NCBI RefSeq assembly: GCF_003367395.1
Contig: NZ_CP031417.1
Location: 5,419,501-5,483,500, forward strand
Origin: Pseudolabrys taiwanensis
GTDB lineage: Bacteria; Pseudomonadota; Alphaproteobacteria; Rhizobiales; Xanthobacteraceae
Length of the DNA: 64,000 bases
Direction: 5' to 3'
The notes below the pieces were generated by a model. That model saw nothing but the letters and a program-made list of their open reading frames with translations. It searched no databases and had not been told where the DNA came from. Shown piece by piece: positions 35,172 through 43,259 of this stretch. The translations under genes were made by a program, and so were the position numbers. Numbering within the stretch: the first letter of the stretch is position 1; each line of letters begins with the position of its first letter.

Positions 35172-36833
35172 TTACGCCGCGCGCTGGCGGCGGAAGCTGG
35201 CGATGCGGAACCGATTGGCGACGAATGCCGCATCGGTCAGACAGGCATTGCCGGCGGGATTGGCGCCGGTGACGTGGTAGTCCGAGAACGCGGCGGACTG
35301 GTTGACATAGATGCCGCCGGTGAGATTGACCGACAGCGCGACGCCGGAGCGGGCGAAGGCATCGGCCGCTTGATCGATCACCTTGTCGTCAGTCGAATAG
35401 AGCGAGGCGGTGATGGCGCCCTTGCGCTTGGTCGATTCCGCCGCGCGGGCGATCGACTCGGCCGTGTCGGCGGTCTTCACCACGAAACTGATCGGCCCGA
35501 AGCGCTCCTCGCCCCAGGCGCTGTCGTCCTTGGCGTCGACCGCGAGCACCAGCGGGCTCGCGGTGCGGGCGCCATCGAAGCCGGTCACAGGCACCGCGAT
35601 GGAATCGCGCACGACGCGGCCGAGCTTGCGCGATGCGGCGACGCGCGCGACGGTCGCCTCGTTCTGCACGGCGCCGAGAATGCCGGCGGCGCGCTCCGGC
35701 TCGCCCAGCAGCTTGTCGATGGCGGTGGCGATGCCGGCCGCGACCTCGTCGTAGCTCTTGTGGCCGTCATTGCTCTCGATGCCGGCCGCTGGCACGAAGA
35801 TGTTCTGCGGCGCCGTGCACATCTGGCCGGAATAGAGCGACAGCGAGAAGGCGATGTTGCCGCACATGCCGCGGAAGTCGCTGGTCGAGTCGATAACGAT
35901 CGGATTGATGCCAGCCTCTTCGGTGAAGACGAGATCGGTCGCGGCGTGCTCGCGCACCCAGGCACCGAAGGCCGGACCGCCGGTGAAGTCGACCATGGCG
36001 ACGTCCGGATGGGTGACAAAATCCTTGGTCGACGGCGCCTCGGCGTCATCGGCGGCAAGCAGCACGACATTCGGATCGAAGCCGGCTTCCTTAAGGACGT
36101 CGCGTGCGATCTTCAGTGTGATAGCGAGCGGCAGGATCGCGCCCGGATGCGGCTTGACGATGACCGTATTGCCGGTGGCGAGGCTCGCGAACAGCGCCGG
36201 ATAGCTGTTCCAGGTCGGGAAGGTGGCGCAGCCGATGATCAGCGATACGCCGCGCGGAATGACGCGCCAGACTTTGTCGAGTACGATCGGCTCGCCCTTG
36301 CCTTGCGGCTTTGTCCATTCTGCCGTCGCCGGCACGCGCGCCATTTCATCATAGGCGTAGGCGATCGCTTCGAGCGCACGGTCTTGCGCATGCGGACCGC
36401 CGGCCTGAAAGGCCATCATGAAAGCTTGGCCCGTGGTGTGCATCACGGCATTCGCCATCAGGAAGCTCTGGCGGTTGATGCGCTGCACGATTTCAAGACA
36501 CACGCCGACGCGGGCCTCGATCGAGGCGGCGGCCCATGCCGTGCCCGCCTTACGCGAGGCGTCGATTAAGGTGTTCGCCGACGCCGTCGGATAGGTAATG
36601 CCGAGCGCAACGCCGTAGGGAGAGACTTCCTTGCCGGCGTGTTTCTCGTTCGGCTGATCGAGTTCGAACGGCTTGCCGAGCATCGCCTTGAACGCAGCCT
36701 CGCCGTCGGCCTTCGCGGTCTCGCCGTAGATCTTGCCGCTGGCGGCTTCCGGAAACGCGCTCCAATACGTGCGCGCGCGACACGCGGCGACGGCACGATC
36801 AAGCAGCGCACGATGCGCTTCGAAGAAGCTCAT
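35172..36833 (-). CDS. paaN: Phenylacetic acid degradation protein PaaN (aldehyde dehydrogenase family)
   Basis: A 553-aa ALDH-superfamily protein of the PaaN type, without the C-terminal MaoC hydratase domain found in PaaZ (about 680 aa). Conserved regions: FPTWNSYPALFASLATGNTVIVKPHP (NAD-binding), VDFTGGPAFGAWV, FTEEAGINPIVID and the catalytic-Cys segment SLYSGQMCTAPQNIFVP. It probably oxidises an aldehyde formed after ring opening of the oxepin-CoA, but the exact step is not settled for this subfamily. ATG 36833 follows GGAGGA at seven bases. It is divergent from paaG and leads the liv genes. Confidence 0.88.
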   Translation of the reverse strand: MSFFEAHRALLDRAVAACRARTYWSAFPEAASGKIYGETAKADGEAAFKAMLGKPFELDQPNEKHAGKEVSPYGVALGITYPTASANTLIDASRKAGTAWAAASIEARVGVCLEIVQRINRQSFLMANAVMHTTGQAFMMAFQAGGPHAQDRALEAIAYAYDEMARVPATAEWTKPQGKGEPIVLDKVWRVIPRGVSLIIGCATFPTWNSYPALFASLATGNTVIVKPHPGAILPLAITLKIARDVLKEAGFDPNVVLLAADDAEAPSTKDFVTHPDVAMVDFTGGPAFGAWVREHAATDLVFTEEAGINPIVIDSTSDFRGMCGNIAFSLSLYSGQMCTAPQNIFVPAAGIESNDGHKSYDEVAAGIATAIDKLLGEPERAAGILGAVQNEATVARVAASRKLGRVVRDSIAVPVTGFDGARTASPLVLAVDAKDDSAWGEERFGPISFVVKTADTAESIARAAESTKRKGAITASLYSTDDKVIDQAADAFARSGVALSVNLTGGIYVNQSAAFSDYHVTGANPAGNACLTDAAFVANRFRIASFRRQRAA

Positions 36834-36917
36834 ATCATTTCCTCCGGCATTCCTCCGGCGTCCCGCGTTTCGTGAGAGGCCGCGTTGACACCCTGACTTG
36901 CTGGCCATATTAATTAG

Positions 36918-36949
36918 TCGACCGACCGGTCAGTCAAGCATAATATAAT
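36918..36949. promoter_or_regulatory. Divergent paaN/paaG promoter with TetR-type operator
   Basis: The palindrome centred on GACCGGTC (36924-36931) extends to 36918-36937 with two mismatched pairs. On the minus strand it overlaps TTGACT (36932-36937), a good -35 for paaN, with ATTAAT 17 bases on. On the plus strand TATAAT (36944-36949) lies beside it. A single site could thus control both directions; the TetR protein at 39720 is the likely binder. Confidence 0.6.
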
Positions 36950-37014
36950 TCGGTCACGGCGCCTTTCCGCCACGGCGGAAACCAAAGAAGCGCCGGATCG
37001 CGGAGGAAACAACA

Positions 37015-37794
37015 ATGGACGAGACACCTGTCCTCGTCGACCGGCGCCCGGATTTCTGGGTGCTGACGCTCAATCGCCCCCAGCGGCTGAATTCCTTCAC
37101 GCAGGCCATGCACGTCGCGCTCATGAAAGCGCTGGACGAGGCGGAAGCGCAAGGCTGCCGTGCATTGCTTATCACCGGGGCAGGGCGGGGCTTTTGCGCA
37201 GGACAGGACTTGAGCGATCCTATCGCCAAGGGCGATCTAGGCGACACGATCGAGCGCTATTACAATCCGTTGCTGCGCAAATTGCGCAACTTGCCGTTTC
37301 CGACCGTGGCCGGTGTCAACGGCGTCGCCGCCGGCGCCGGCGCCAACATCGCCTTCGCCTGCGACATTGTGCTCGCGGCGAAGAGCGCCAACTTCACGCA
37401 GGCTTTCGCCAAGATCGGACTGGTTCCCGACAGCGGCGGCACCTGGCTCTTGCCGCGCCTTGCCGGCAGCGCCCGCGCCCGCGGTTTGGCGTTGCTCGCT
37501 GAGCCCTTATCGGCTGAGAAAGCCGAAAGCTGGGGTCTGATTTGGAAGGCGGTCGACGACGATAAGCTCATCGCCGAGGCGGAAAAGATTTGCACGCAAT
37601 TCGGCAGCGGGCCGACCTTCGGACTCGCTCAAATCAAGCGCGCGCTCGACGCCGCCGAGACCAACGATTTCGCGACGCAACTTGATCTCGAGCGCGATCT
37701 GCAGCGGGCCGCCGGGCGCTCGCCGGATTACGCCGAGGGCGTGAAGGCCTTTATGGAAAAGCGCGCGCCGGTGTTCACCGGCCGGGAGCGCTGA
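37015..37794 (+). CDS. paaG: 1,2-epoxyphenylacetyl-CoA isomerase (enoyl-CoA hydratase family)
   Basis: A 259-aa crotonase-fold protein. PaaG converts the ring 1,2-epoxide of phenylacetyl-CoA to the seven-membered oxepin-CoA. Visible: oxyanion-hole motif GAGRGFCAGQDLSDP (about 57-71), GVNGVAAGAGANIAFACDIVLA (about 101-122) and KIGLVPDSGGTWLLPRL with the catalytic Asp typical of PaaG. GGAGG precedes the ATG. paaI begins three bases after its stop. The assignment rests on these motifs and on paaI, paaK and paaABCDE nearby. Confidence 0.92.
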   Translation: MDETPVLVDRRPDFWVLTLNRPQRLNSFTQAMHVALMKALDEAEAQGCRALLITGAGRGFCAGQDLSDPIAKGDLGDTIERYYNPLLRKLRNLPFPTVAGVNGVAAGAGANIAFACDIVLAAKSANFTQAFAKIGLVPDSGGTWLLPRLAGSARARGLALLAEPLSAEKAESWGLIWKAVDDDKLIAEAEKICTQFGSGPTFGLAQIKRALDAAETNDFATQLDLERDLQRAAGRSPDYAEGVKAFMEKRAPVFTGRER

Positions 37795-37797
37795 GCC

Positions 37798-38256
37798 ATG
37801 AACGCCGAACAACTTGCCAAAGCCTGCGCCGATGCGATGTGGGCCGAAGACCAGGCCAGCCGCGGCTTGGGGATGGAACTGGTCTCGGTCGGTCCCGGCC
37901 GTGCCGAATTGCAGATGACGGTCACGGACCGCATGGTCAACGGCCACAAGATCTGCCACGGCGGCTTCATCTTCACGCTGGCCGATTCCACCTTCGCCTT
38001 CGCCTGCAACACCTACAACCAGCGCACCGTGGCGCAGCACTGCGCCGTGACCTTCATCACCGCCGGCAAGCTCGGCGACCGGCTGACGGCGCGCGGCGTC
38101 GAAGTGCACCGGCGCGGCCGTTCCGGCATCTACGACATCACCGTCACGCGCCAAGACGGCACGGTGATCGCGGAGTTTCGCGGCCATTCGCGCACCATCG
38201 AAGGCGAACTCGTCCCCAATCTCGAAAAGAGCGGCGAAGCCGCCGTTACCCGCTGA
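37798..38256 (+). CDS. paaI: Hydroxyphenylacetyl-CoA thioesterase
   Basis: A 152-aa hotdog-fold thioesterase. The PaaI signature HGGFIFTLADSTFAFACN (about 58-75) contains the catalytic Asp and substrate-positioning residues. PaaI hydrolyses off-pathway aryl-CoA esters and so recycles CoA. It is encoded three bases after paaG and 15 before paaK, clearly one operon. Confidence 0.93.
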   Translation: MNAEQLAKACADAMWAEDQASRGLGMELVSVGPGRAELQMTVTDRMVNGHKICHGGFIFTLADSTFAFACNTYNQRTVAQHCAVTFITAGKLGDRLTARGVEVHRRGRSGIYDITVTRQDGTVIAEFRGHSRTIEGELVPNLEKSGEAAVTR

Positions 38257-38271
38257 CCTCGGGAGGACAGC

Positions 38272-39582
38272 ATGCTCGACAAATCCTATCAGCCCTATGG
38301 CCTAGAGCCGATCGAACGCGCCTCGCGTGACGAGATCGCTGCGTTGCAGACCGAGCGTTTGAAATGGTCGCTCAAGCACGCCTACGACAATGTAGCCTCG
38401 TACAAACAGAAATTCGACGCCGCGGGTGTCCACCCCGACGACTTCAAGTGCCTCGAAGACCTCGCCAAGTTTCCCTTCACCACCAAGCAGGATCTGCGCG
38501 CCAATTATCCGTTCGGCATGTTCGCGGTGCCGCAGGACCGTATCGCGCGTATCCATGCCTCCTCCGGCACGACCGGCAAGCCGACGGTGGTCGGCTATAC
38601 GCTGAACGACATCGACGTCTGGGCGACGGTGATGGCGCGCTCGATCCGCGCCTCGGGTGGCCGGCCGGGCATGAAGGTGCACGTCTCCTACGGCTATGGG
38701 CTGTTCACCGGCGGCCTCGGTGCGCATTACGGCGCCGAGAAGCTCGGTTGTGCCGTCATCCCGGTATCCGCCGGCATGACGGAGCGCCAGGTTCAACTGA
38801 TCTGCGACTTCGCGCCGGACATCATCATGGTGACGCCATCCTATATGCTGGCGATCCTTGATGAATTCCGCGCAAAAGGCATCGACCCGCGCAAGTCGTC
38901 GCTGCAGATCGGCATCTTCGGCGCCGAACCATGGACCAATTCGATGCGTGGCGAGATCGAAGCGGCCTTCGACATGGACGCCGTCGATATCTACGGCCTG
39001 TCGGAGGTGATGGGGCCGGGCGTCGCCAACGAATGCGTCGAGACCAAGGACGGCCTGCACATCTGGGAGGATCACTTCTATCCCGAGGTGATCGATCCCG
39101 TGACCGGTCAGGTGCTGCCGGATGGCGAGCAGGGCGAGTTGGTGTTCACCTCGCTCTCCAAGGAAGCCATGCCCGTGATTCGCTATCGCACGCGCGACCT
39201 GACGCGATTGCTGCCTGGTACGGCGCGTTCGATGCGCCGCATGCAGAAGGTGACCGGCCGCTCCGATGACATGATGATCGTGCGCGGCGTCAATGTGTTC
39301 CCGACGCAGATCGAGGAGCAGTTGTTGCGCTGCGACGGTCTTGCGCCGCATTTCTACATCGAGCTCTACCGCGAACACCGGCTCGACAGCGTGCGCGTGC
39401 ATGTCGAGGCGCGCGCCGAACATGCGGACGAAGCCTCGCGTGCGGCGCAGGCGGCGCTGTTGAAGGCGCACGTGCGCAGCGTCGTCGGCATCGGCGTCGA
39501 GGTCGAGGTCGCCGATCCCGGCGGCATCGAGCGCTCGATGGGCAAGGCCAGGCGCGTCGTCGACAAGCGACCGAAGGATTGA
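38272..39582 (+). CDS. paaK: Phenylacetate-CoA ligase
   Basis: A 436-aa adenylate-forming ligase that makes phenylacetyl-CoA from phenylacetate, CoA and ATP. The P-loop-like motif SSGTTGKP is at residues 97-104; the motifs DIYGLSEVMGPGVA, YRTRDLT and GRSDDMMIVRGVNVFPTQIE follow, and the C-terminal AMP-binding domain is complete. Length and motif order match PaaK exactly. GGAGGACAGC precedes the ATG. It closes the paaGIK operon. Confidence 0.96.
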   Translation: MLDKSYQPYGLEPIERASRDEIAALQTERLKWSLKHAYDNVASYKQKFDAAGVHPDDFKCLEDLAKFPFTTKQDLRANYPFGMFAVPQDRIARIHASSGTTGKPTVVGYTLNDIDVWATVMARSIRASGGRPGMKVHVSYGYGLFTGGLGAHYGAEKLGCAVIPVSAGMTERQVQLICDFAPDIIMVTPSYMLAILDEFRAKGIDPRKSSLQIGIFGAEPWTNSMRGEIEAAFDMDAVDIYGLSEVMGPGVANECVETKDGLHIWEDHFYPEVIDPVTGQVLPDGEQGELVFTSLSKEAMPVIRYRTRDLTRLLPGTARSMRRMQKVTGRSDDMMIVRGVNVFPTQIEEQLLRCDGLAPHFYIELYREHRLDSVRVHVEARAEHADEASRAAQAALLKAHVRSVVGIGVEVEVADPGGIERSMGKARRVVDKRPKD

Positions 39583-39607
39583 TCGATGCGGCAGTGTTGC
39601 AAATCCT

Positions 39608-39690
39608 CCGCTCGTCCCCGCGAAAGCGGGGACCCAGCTGGACCTGGCGGCTCAGCGCTGGATTCCCGCGTGCGCGGGAATGAGCGGAGT
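39608..39690. repeat. Palindromic intergenic repeat, type 1, copy D
   Basis: The two-hairpin unit (CTCGTCCCCGCGAAAGCGGGGA ... TTCCCGCGTGCGCGGGAATGAGCGGAG) separates paaK from the TetR gene. It has about 20 extra bases between the hairpins, as in copy A. Confidence 0.85.
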
Positions 39691-39719
39691 GCGGAGCGAC
39701 CTAACGGAAACGAACTCTG

Positions 39720-40349
39720 ATGGCGCGTCCACGTTCAGCGGATTACGACGACAAACGACAGGCGATCCTTAGCCATTCGGCTGCGGTCTTCGCCAAGCAT
39801 GGCTATGACCGCGCGTCGATGGCCGAGGTGGCGCAGGCCTGCGGCGTGTCGAAGGCGCTGCTCTATCACTACTACGTCAACAAGGCGGAGTTGCTGTTCG
39901 ATATCCTGCACGCGCATCTGCAGGTGCTGGTCGATGCCGTACACGCGGTCGACAAGACCTTGCCGCCGCGAGAGCGGTTGCGTGGCCTGGTCGGAGCATT
40001 GCTCGAGGCCTATCGCGACGCCGACAACGAGCACAAGATTCAGCTCAACGAGCTGAGCAAGCTGCCGCCGAAGCGCCAGAAGGTGCTGACCGACATGGAG
40101 CGCGATCTGGTGCGCGTGTTCGCCGACACGATCGCGGCGGTGAATCCGGCATTGGCGGGCGATGCGCTGCTGAAGCCGGTGACCATGTCGCTGTTCGGCA
40201 TGATCAACTGGCACTATATGTGGTTCCGCGACGGCAGGGCGCTGACGCGCGGCGACTATGCCGATCTGGTCACGACGCTGCTGGTCGAGGGGGCGGCCGC
40301 TCTGACCGCGCCGGCGCCGATGAAGGCCAAGCGAACCGCGCGCGCCTAA
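39720..40349 (+). CDS. TetR-family regulator, probably of the paa genes (PaaR-like)
   Basis: A 209-aa repressor-type protein. The TetR helix-turn-helix is ILSHSAAVFAKHGYDRASMAEVAQACGVSKALLYHYYVNKAELLFDIL (about 17-64). The helical C-terminal domain includes a WHYMWFRDG segment found in PaaR-like regulators. In beta- and alphaproteobacteria TetR-type PaaR proteins repress paa operons and respond to phenylacetyl-CoA. Its likely site is the palindrome at 36918-36937. It is convergent with paaE. No operator copy was found just before its own start. Confidence 0.85.
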   Translation: MARPRSADYDDKRQAILSHSAAVFAKHGYDRASMAEVAQACGVSKALLYHYYVNKAELLFDILHAHLQVLVDAVHAVDKTLPPRERLRGLVGALLEAYRDADNEHKIQLNELSKLPPKRQKVLTDMERDLVRVFADTIAAVNPALAGDALLKPVTMSLFGMINWHYMWFRDGRALTRGDYADLVTTLLVEGAAALTAPAPMKAKRTARA

Positions 40350-40374
40350 CTGAGCCACCAGCACTGCCTCTCTC

Positions 40375-40474
40375 CGTCACCCTGAGGTGGTCGCGCACAG
40401 CGCGACCCGCGAAGGGCGACGGCCCCGGCCGTTCATCCTTCGAGGCTCCCTTCGCTCGCACTTCAGGATGACGG
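40375..40474. repeat. Palindromic intergenic repeat, type 3, copy A
   Basis: The unit begins CGTCACCCTGAGGTG and ends CTTCAGGATGACGG, its near inverted complement, with inner hairpins GTCGCGCACAGCGCGAC and ATCCTTCGAGG. It lies between the convergent TetR and paaE genes. A second copy is at 42832. Confidence 0.8.
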
Positions 40475-40476
40475 GA

Positions 40477-41544
40477 CTAAACCTGATCGAAATCCAGCGC
40501 GACTTTCGGCGTTATCGGATGCGACTGGCAGGTCAGCACGTAGCCCGCCTCGAGCTCCCACGGCTCCAATGAGTAATTGGTGTCCATGCGGACTTCGCCG
40601 CTCGTCACCTTCGCCCGACACGTACAGCACATGCCGCCGCGGCAGGAGTAGGGCATATCGAGCCCCGCGCGCAGGCCCGCGTCGACCACGGTCTCTCCGC
40701 CGCGCACGGCAATGCTGTGGTGCGAGCCATTGAGCACGATGTCGACATTGGCCTCTTGCGCGTCCGCGGCGCTATAGGGCGCCTGGGTGGTGATCGGCGA
40801 GCCGTCGGTCGAGAAATACTCGACGTGGATGCGCTCGGCGGGCACACCGGCGCGCGTGAGTGCTGCCTTGCCGTCCTCGATCAGGCCGCCGGGGCCACAC
40901 AGAAAAGCGTGATCGATGCCGCCCTGCGGTAGTGTGCGCAACAGCGTGTCCAGCTTGCCGCCATCGATGTGTCCGTCGAGCAAGCCGATCTCCTGGCGCT
41001 CGCGCGACAATACATGGTGCACCGTGAAGCGCTCCATGAAACGGTCCTTCACGTCCTCGAGCGCTTCGCGGAAGATGATGCTCTGGGTGGTGCGGTTGCC
41101 GTAGATCAGGACGACGCGGCTTTTCGGCTCGTGCGTCAGGACGGTGCGCAGGATCGACATGATGGGCGTGATGCCCGAACCAGCAACGATGGCGACGTAG
41201 GTACGCGTCGCATTTGGGTCGACGGCTACGCCGAACCGGCCCTGCGGCGTCATCACGTCGATGGCGTCGCCCTTTTTGATCGCCTCGTTGGCAAGCGTCG
41301 AGAACAGGCCGCCGTCGACCTTCTTCACCGCGACGCGCAGTTCGTTGTCGTCCGGCGACACGCAGATCGAATAGGACCGCCGCACCTCGGCGCCGTTGAC
41401 CTCCGTGCGTAAGGTCAGGTGCTGGCCGGGCGTGAATCGGTACGCATCCTTCAACTCGCGTGGCACGGCGAAGGCGATCGACACCGCTTCTGGCGTCTCT
41501 CGCCGCACGTCCGCCACCGTCAGGCGATGGAATTCGATGGCCAT
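40477..41544 (-). CDS. paaE: Phenylacetyl-CoA 1,2-epoxidase, reductase subunit
   Basis: A 355-aa flavo-iron-sulfur reductase that feeds electrons from NADPH to the PaaA diiron centre. An FAD-binding barrel domain (RFTPGQHLTLRTEV, RRSYSICVSP), a nucleotide-binding domain (VAGSGITPIMSILRTVL, LIYGNRTTQSIIFRE) and a C-terminal plant-type ferredoxin domain (SCRGGMCCTCRAKV plus a later Cys in YVLTCQSHP) appear in order. ATG 41544 follows GAGGA. It is the last gene of paaABCDE. Confidence 0.95.
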   Translation of the reverse strand: MAIEFHRLTVADVRRETPEAVSIAFAVPRELKDAYRFTPGQHLTLRTEVNGAEVRRSYSICVSPDDNELRVAVKKVDGGLFSTLANEAIKKGDAIDVMTPQGRFGVAVDPNATRTYVAIVAGSGITPIMSILRTVLTHEPKSRVVLIYGNRTTQSIIFREALEDVKDRFMERFTVHHVLSRERQEIGLLDGHIDGGKLDTLLRTLPQGGIDHAFLCGPGGLIEDGKAALTRAGVPAERIHVEYFSTDGSPITTQAPYSAADAQEANVDIVLNGSHHSIAVRGGETVVDAGLRAGLDMPYSCRGGMCCTCRAKVTSGEVRMDTNYSLEPWELEAGYVLTCQSHPITPKVALDFDQV

Positions 41545-41551
41545 GGCGTCC

Positions 41552-42052
41552 TCAAATGCATTTGAAATAGTCGAACGGCTCACTGCACGCCTTGCAACGC
41601 CACAGCGCCTTGCAAGCGGTCGAGCCGAATTCGGAGATGCGCTGCGTATCGTTCGAGCCGCAATGCGGGCAGGCGACCTTGTCTTCGCCGAACAGCGCGC
41701 GCCGGCCGGCTTTGGCGACCGGTGGGGCGATGCCGTATTGGCGCAGCTTGGCTTTGCCCTGTTCGGTCATCCAATCGGTGGTCCAGGCCGGCGACAGCAC
41801 GGTGGTGACCTTGTGCTTGGCGAAGCCTGCCTTTTCCAGCGCCAGCTCGATCTCGAGCGCGATCATGTTCATCGCCGGGCAGCCGGAGTAGGTCGGCGTA
41901 ATCACCGCCTCGACAGTGCCGTTCTCGACCCTGATGTCACGCAGCACGCCGAGATCGGCAATGCTGAGCACCGGGATTTCCGGATCGGCGACGCTCGCCG
42001 CGGCGGTCCAGGCGCGGTCGCGCAGATCGCTATCGCGCAAGGCGCTCGCCAT
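41552..42052 (-). CDS. paaD: Phenylacetyl-CoA epoxidase maturation protein PaaD
   Basis: A 166-aa protein with an N-terminal MIP18/DUF59 domain (ADPEIPVLSIADLGVLRDIRVE, VITPTYSGCPAMNMI with its conserved Cys) and a C-terminal zinc-ribbon-like end (CPHCGSNDTQ ... CKACSEPFDYFKC). PaaD-type proteins are needed to build the metal or Fe-S centres of the epoxidase. ATG 42052 is used; GTG 42061 would overlap the paaC stop (GTGA). The paaE start follows seven bases after its stop. Confidence 0.93.
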   Translation of the reverse strand: MASALRDSDLRDRAWTAAASVADPEIPVLSIADLGVLRDIRVENGTVEAVITPTYSGCPAMNMIALEIELALEKAGFAKHKVTTVLSPAWTTDWMTEQGKAKLRQYGIAPPVAKAGRRALFGEDKVACPHCGSNDTQRISEFGSTACKALWRCKACSEPFDYFKCI

Positions 42053-42057
42053 CACGC

Positions 42058-42822
42058 TCACCACGTTGCGCCGGGATAAGCGCGCTGCAGGAACTGCAAC
42101 TCGGACAGAATGTGGCCGAGATGCTCGCTGTGCCGCCCGGCGCGTCCGCCGCTCTGCATATAGCCGTCGCGCGGCCGAACCAAGGTGGCTTCGCCCAGCA
42201 CATCGTCCATCGTCTTGTTCCATAGGGCGCGCAAGGGTGCCGGGTCGACGGCGACACCGATGTCGATCAGCGCGCGCTCAATCGGGTCGACTTCGAATAT
42301 TTCGCCGGTATACGGCCACAGCTCTTCGAGCGCGTCTTGCGCGCGCGCGTGGCTCTCGTCGGTGCCGTCGCCGAGGCGGATGGTCCATTCGGCGGCGTGG
42401 CGCACATGATAGGCCATCTCCTTTGCCGCCTTGGCCGCGATGGCGGCGAGCGTTTCGTCCTTCGAAGCGGCCAGCGCCTCAAAATAAGGATGCGCGAAGG
42501 CGGCGTAGAGAAATTGCCGGACCATCGTGTTGGCGAAGTCGCCGTTCGGCTGCTCGACCAGCAGCAGGTTCCGGTAATCGCCGGCATCACGCAGATAAGC
42601 GAGCGCGTCCTCGTCGCGGCCTTTGCCTTCGACCTCACCGGCATAAGCATAGAGCGCACGCGCCTGACCGATGAGGTCGAGGCCCATATTGCCAAAGGCG
42701 AGATCTTCCTCGATCACGGGCGAATGTCCGACCCATTCGGACAGCCGATGGCCGAGGATGAGCGCCGTATCGGCGAGCCGCAGCGTGTATTGGAAGAGCG
42801 GTGCGTCGGTCATGGTTGCCAT
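42058..42822 (-). CDS. paaC: Phenylacetyl-CoA 1,2-epoxidase, structural subunit PaaC
   Basis: A 254-aa ferritin-fold subunit that pairs with PaaA in the epoxidase core but lacks a full diiron site. Typical segments are LRLADTALILGHRLSEWVGHSPVIEEDLAFGNMGLDLIGQARALY near the N-terminus and EMAYHVRHAAEWTIRLGDGTDESH in the middle. It is separated from paaB by a type 3 palindromic repeat, an unusual interruption inside this operon, and nearly touches paaD. Confidence 0.94.
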   Translation of the reverse strand: MATMTDAPLFQYTLRLADTALILGHRLSEWVGHSPVIEEDLAFGNMGLDLIGQARALYAYAGEVEGKGRDEDALAYLRDAGDYRNLLLVEQPNGDFANTMVRQFLYAAFAHPYFEALAASKDETLAAIAAKAAKEMAYHVRHAAEWTIRLGDGTDESHARAQDALEELWPYTGEIFEVDPIERALIDIGVAVDPAPLRALWNKTMDDVLGEATLVRPRDGYMQSGGRAGRHSEHLGHILSELQFLQRAYPGATW

Positions 42823-42831
42823 TGCCTTGGT

Positions 42832-42956
42832 CCGTCACCCTGAGGTGGCTTCGCGTAGCGAAGCCCTCGAAGGGTCTCTGATTCTCAATCGCGCACGCGT
42901 CCGACTCAGAACTCCTTCGAGGCGCGGCTGAAGGCGCGCACCTCAGGACGACGGGC
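42832..42956. repeat. Palindromic intergenic repeat, type 3, copy B
   Basis: Starts CCGTCACCCTGAGGTG and ends CACCTCAGGACGACGGG, near inverted complements; inner hairpins are GGCTTCGCGTAGCGAAGCC and the pair CCCTCGAAGG/CCTTCGAGG. It fills the gap between paaB and paaC within the paaABCDE operon. Confidence 0.85.
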
Positions 42957-42961
42957 GAAGC

Positions 42962-43249
42962 TCACATATGCCCGACGTCGTCGGGGATGTCGTAGAAGGT
43001 CGGGTGCCGGTAGATCTTCGTCGCGGTCGGTTCGAACATCATGTCCTTGTCGGCCGGGTCCGATGCCGTGATCGCGTTCGACGGCACAACCCATACCGAC
43101 AGGCCTTCGCCGCGCCGCGTATAGGTGTCGCGCGCGGCATGCAGCGCCATCGTCGCATCCACCGCGTGCACGCTGCCGACGTGGCGATGCGCCAGCCCGT
43201 TGCGCGTGCGGATGAAGACTTCCCACAGCGGCCAGTTCTTGTCGCTCAT
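42962..43249 (-). CDS. paaB: Phenylacetyl-CoA 1,2-epoxidase subunit PaaB
   Basis: A 95-aa subunit, the normal length for PaaB, which bridges the PaaAC dimers. It begins MSDKNWPLWEVFIRTRNGLAHRHVGSVHA and contains ALHAARDTYTRRGEGLSVWVVP, both strongly conserved. ATG 43249 is preceded by GAGAGGA; the longer frame from 43345 lies inside paaA and is rejected. Located ten bases after the paaA stop. Confidence 0.95.
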   Translation of the reverse strand: MSDKNWPLWEVFIRTRNGLAHRHVGSVHAVDATMALHAARDTYTRRGEGLSVWVVPSNAITASDPADKDMMFEPTATKIYRHPTFYDIPDDVGHM

Positions 43250-43259
43250 ATTTCCTCTC

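Noticed and set aside
23317..42956. CRISPR array from the repeated hairpins
   Set aside because: Copies are kilobases apart with no spacers and no cas genes; they are dispersed palindromic elements.
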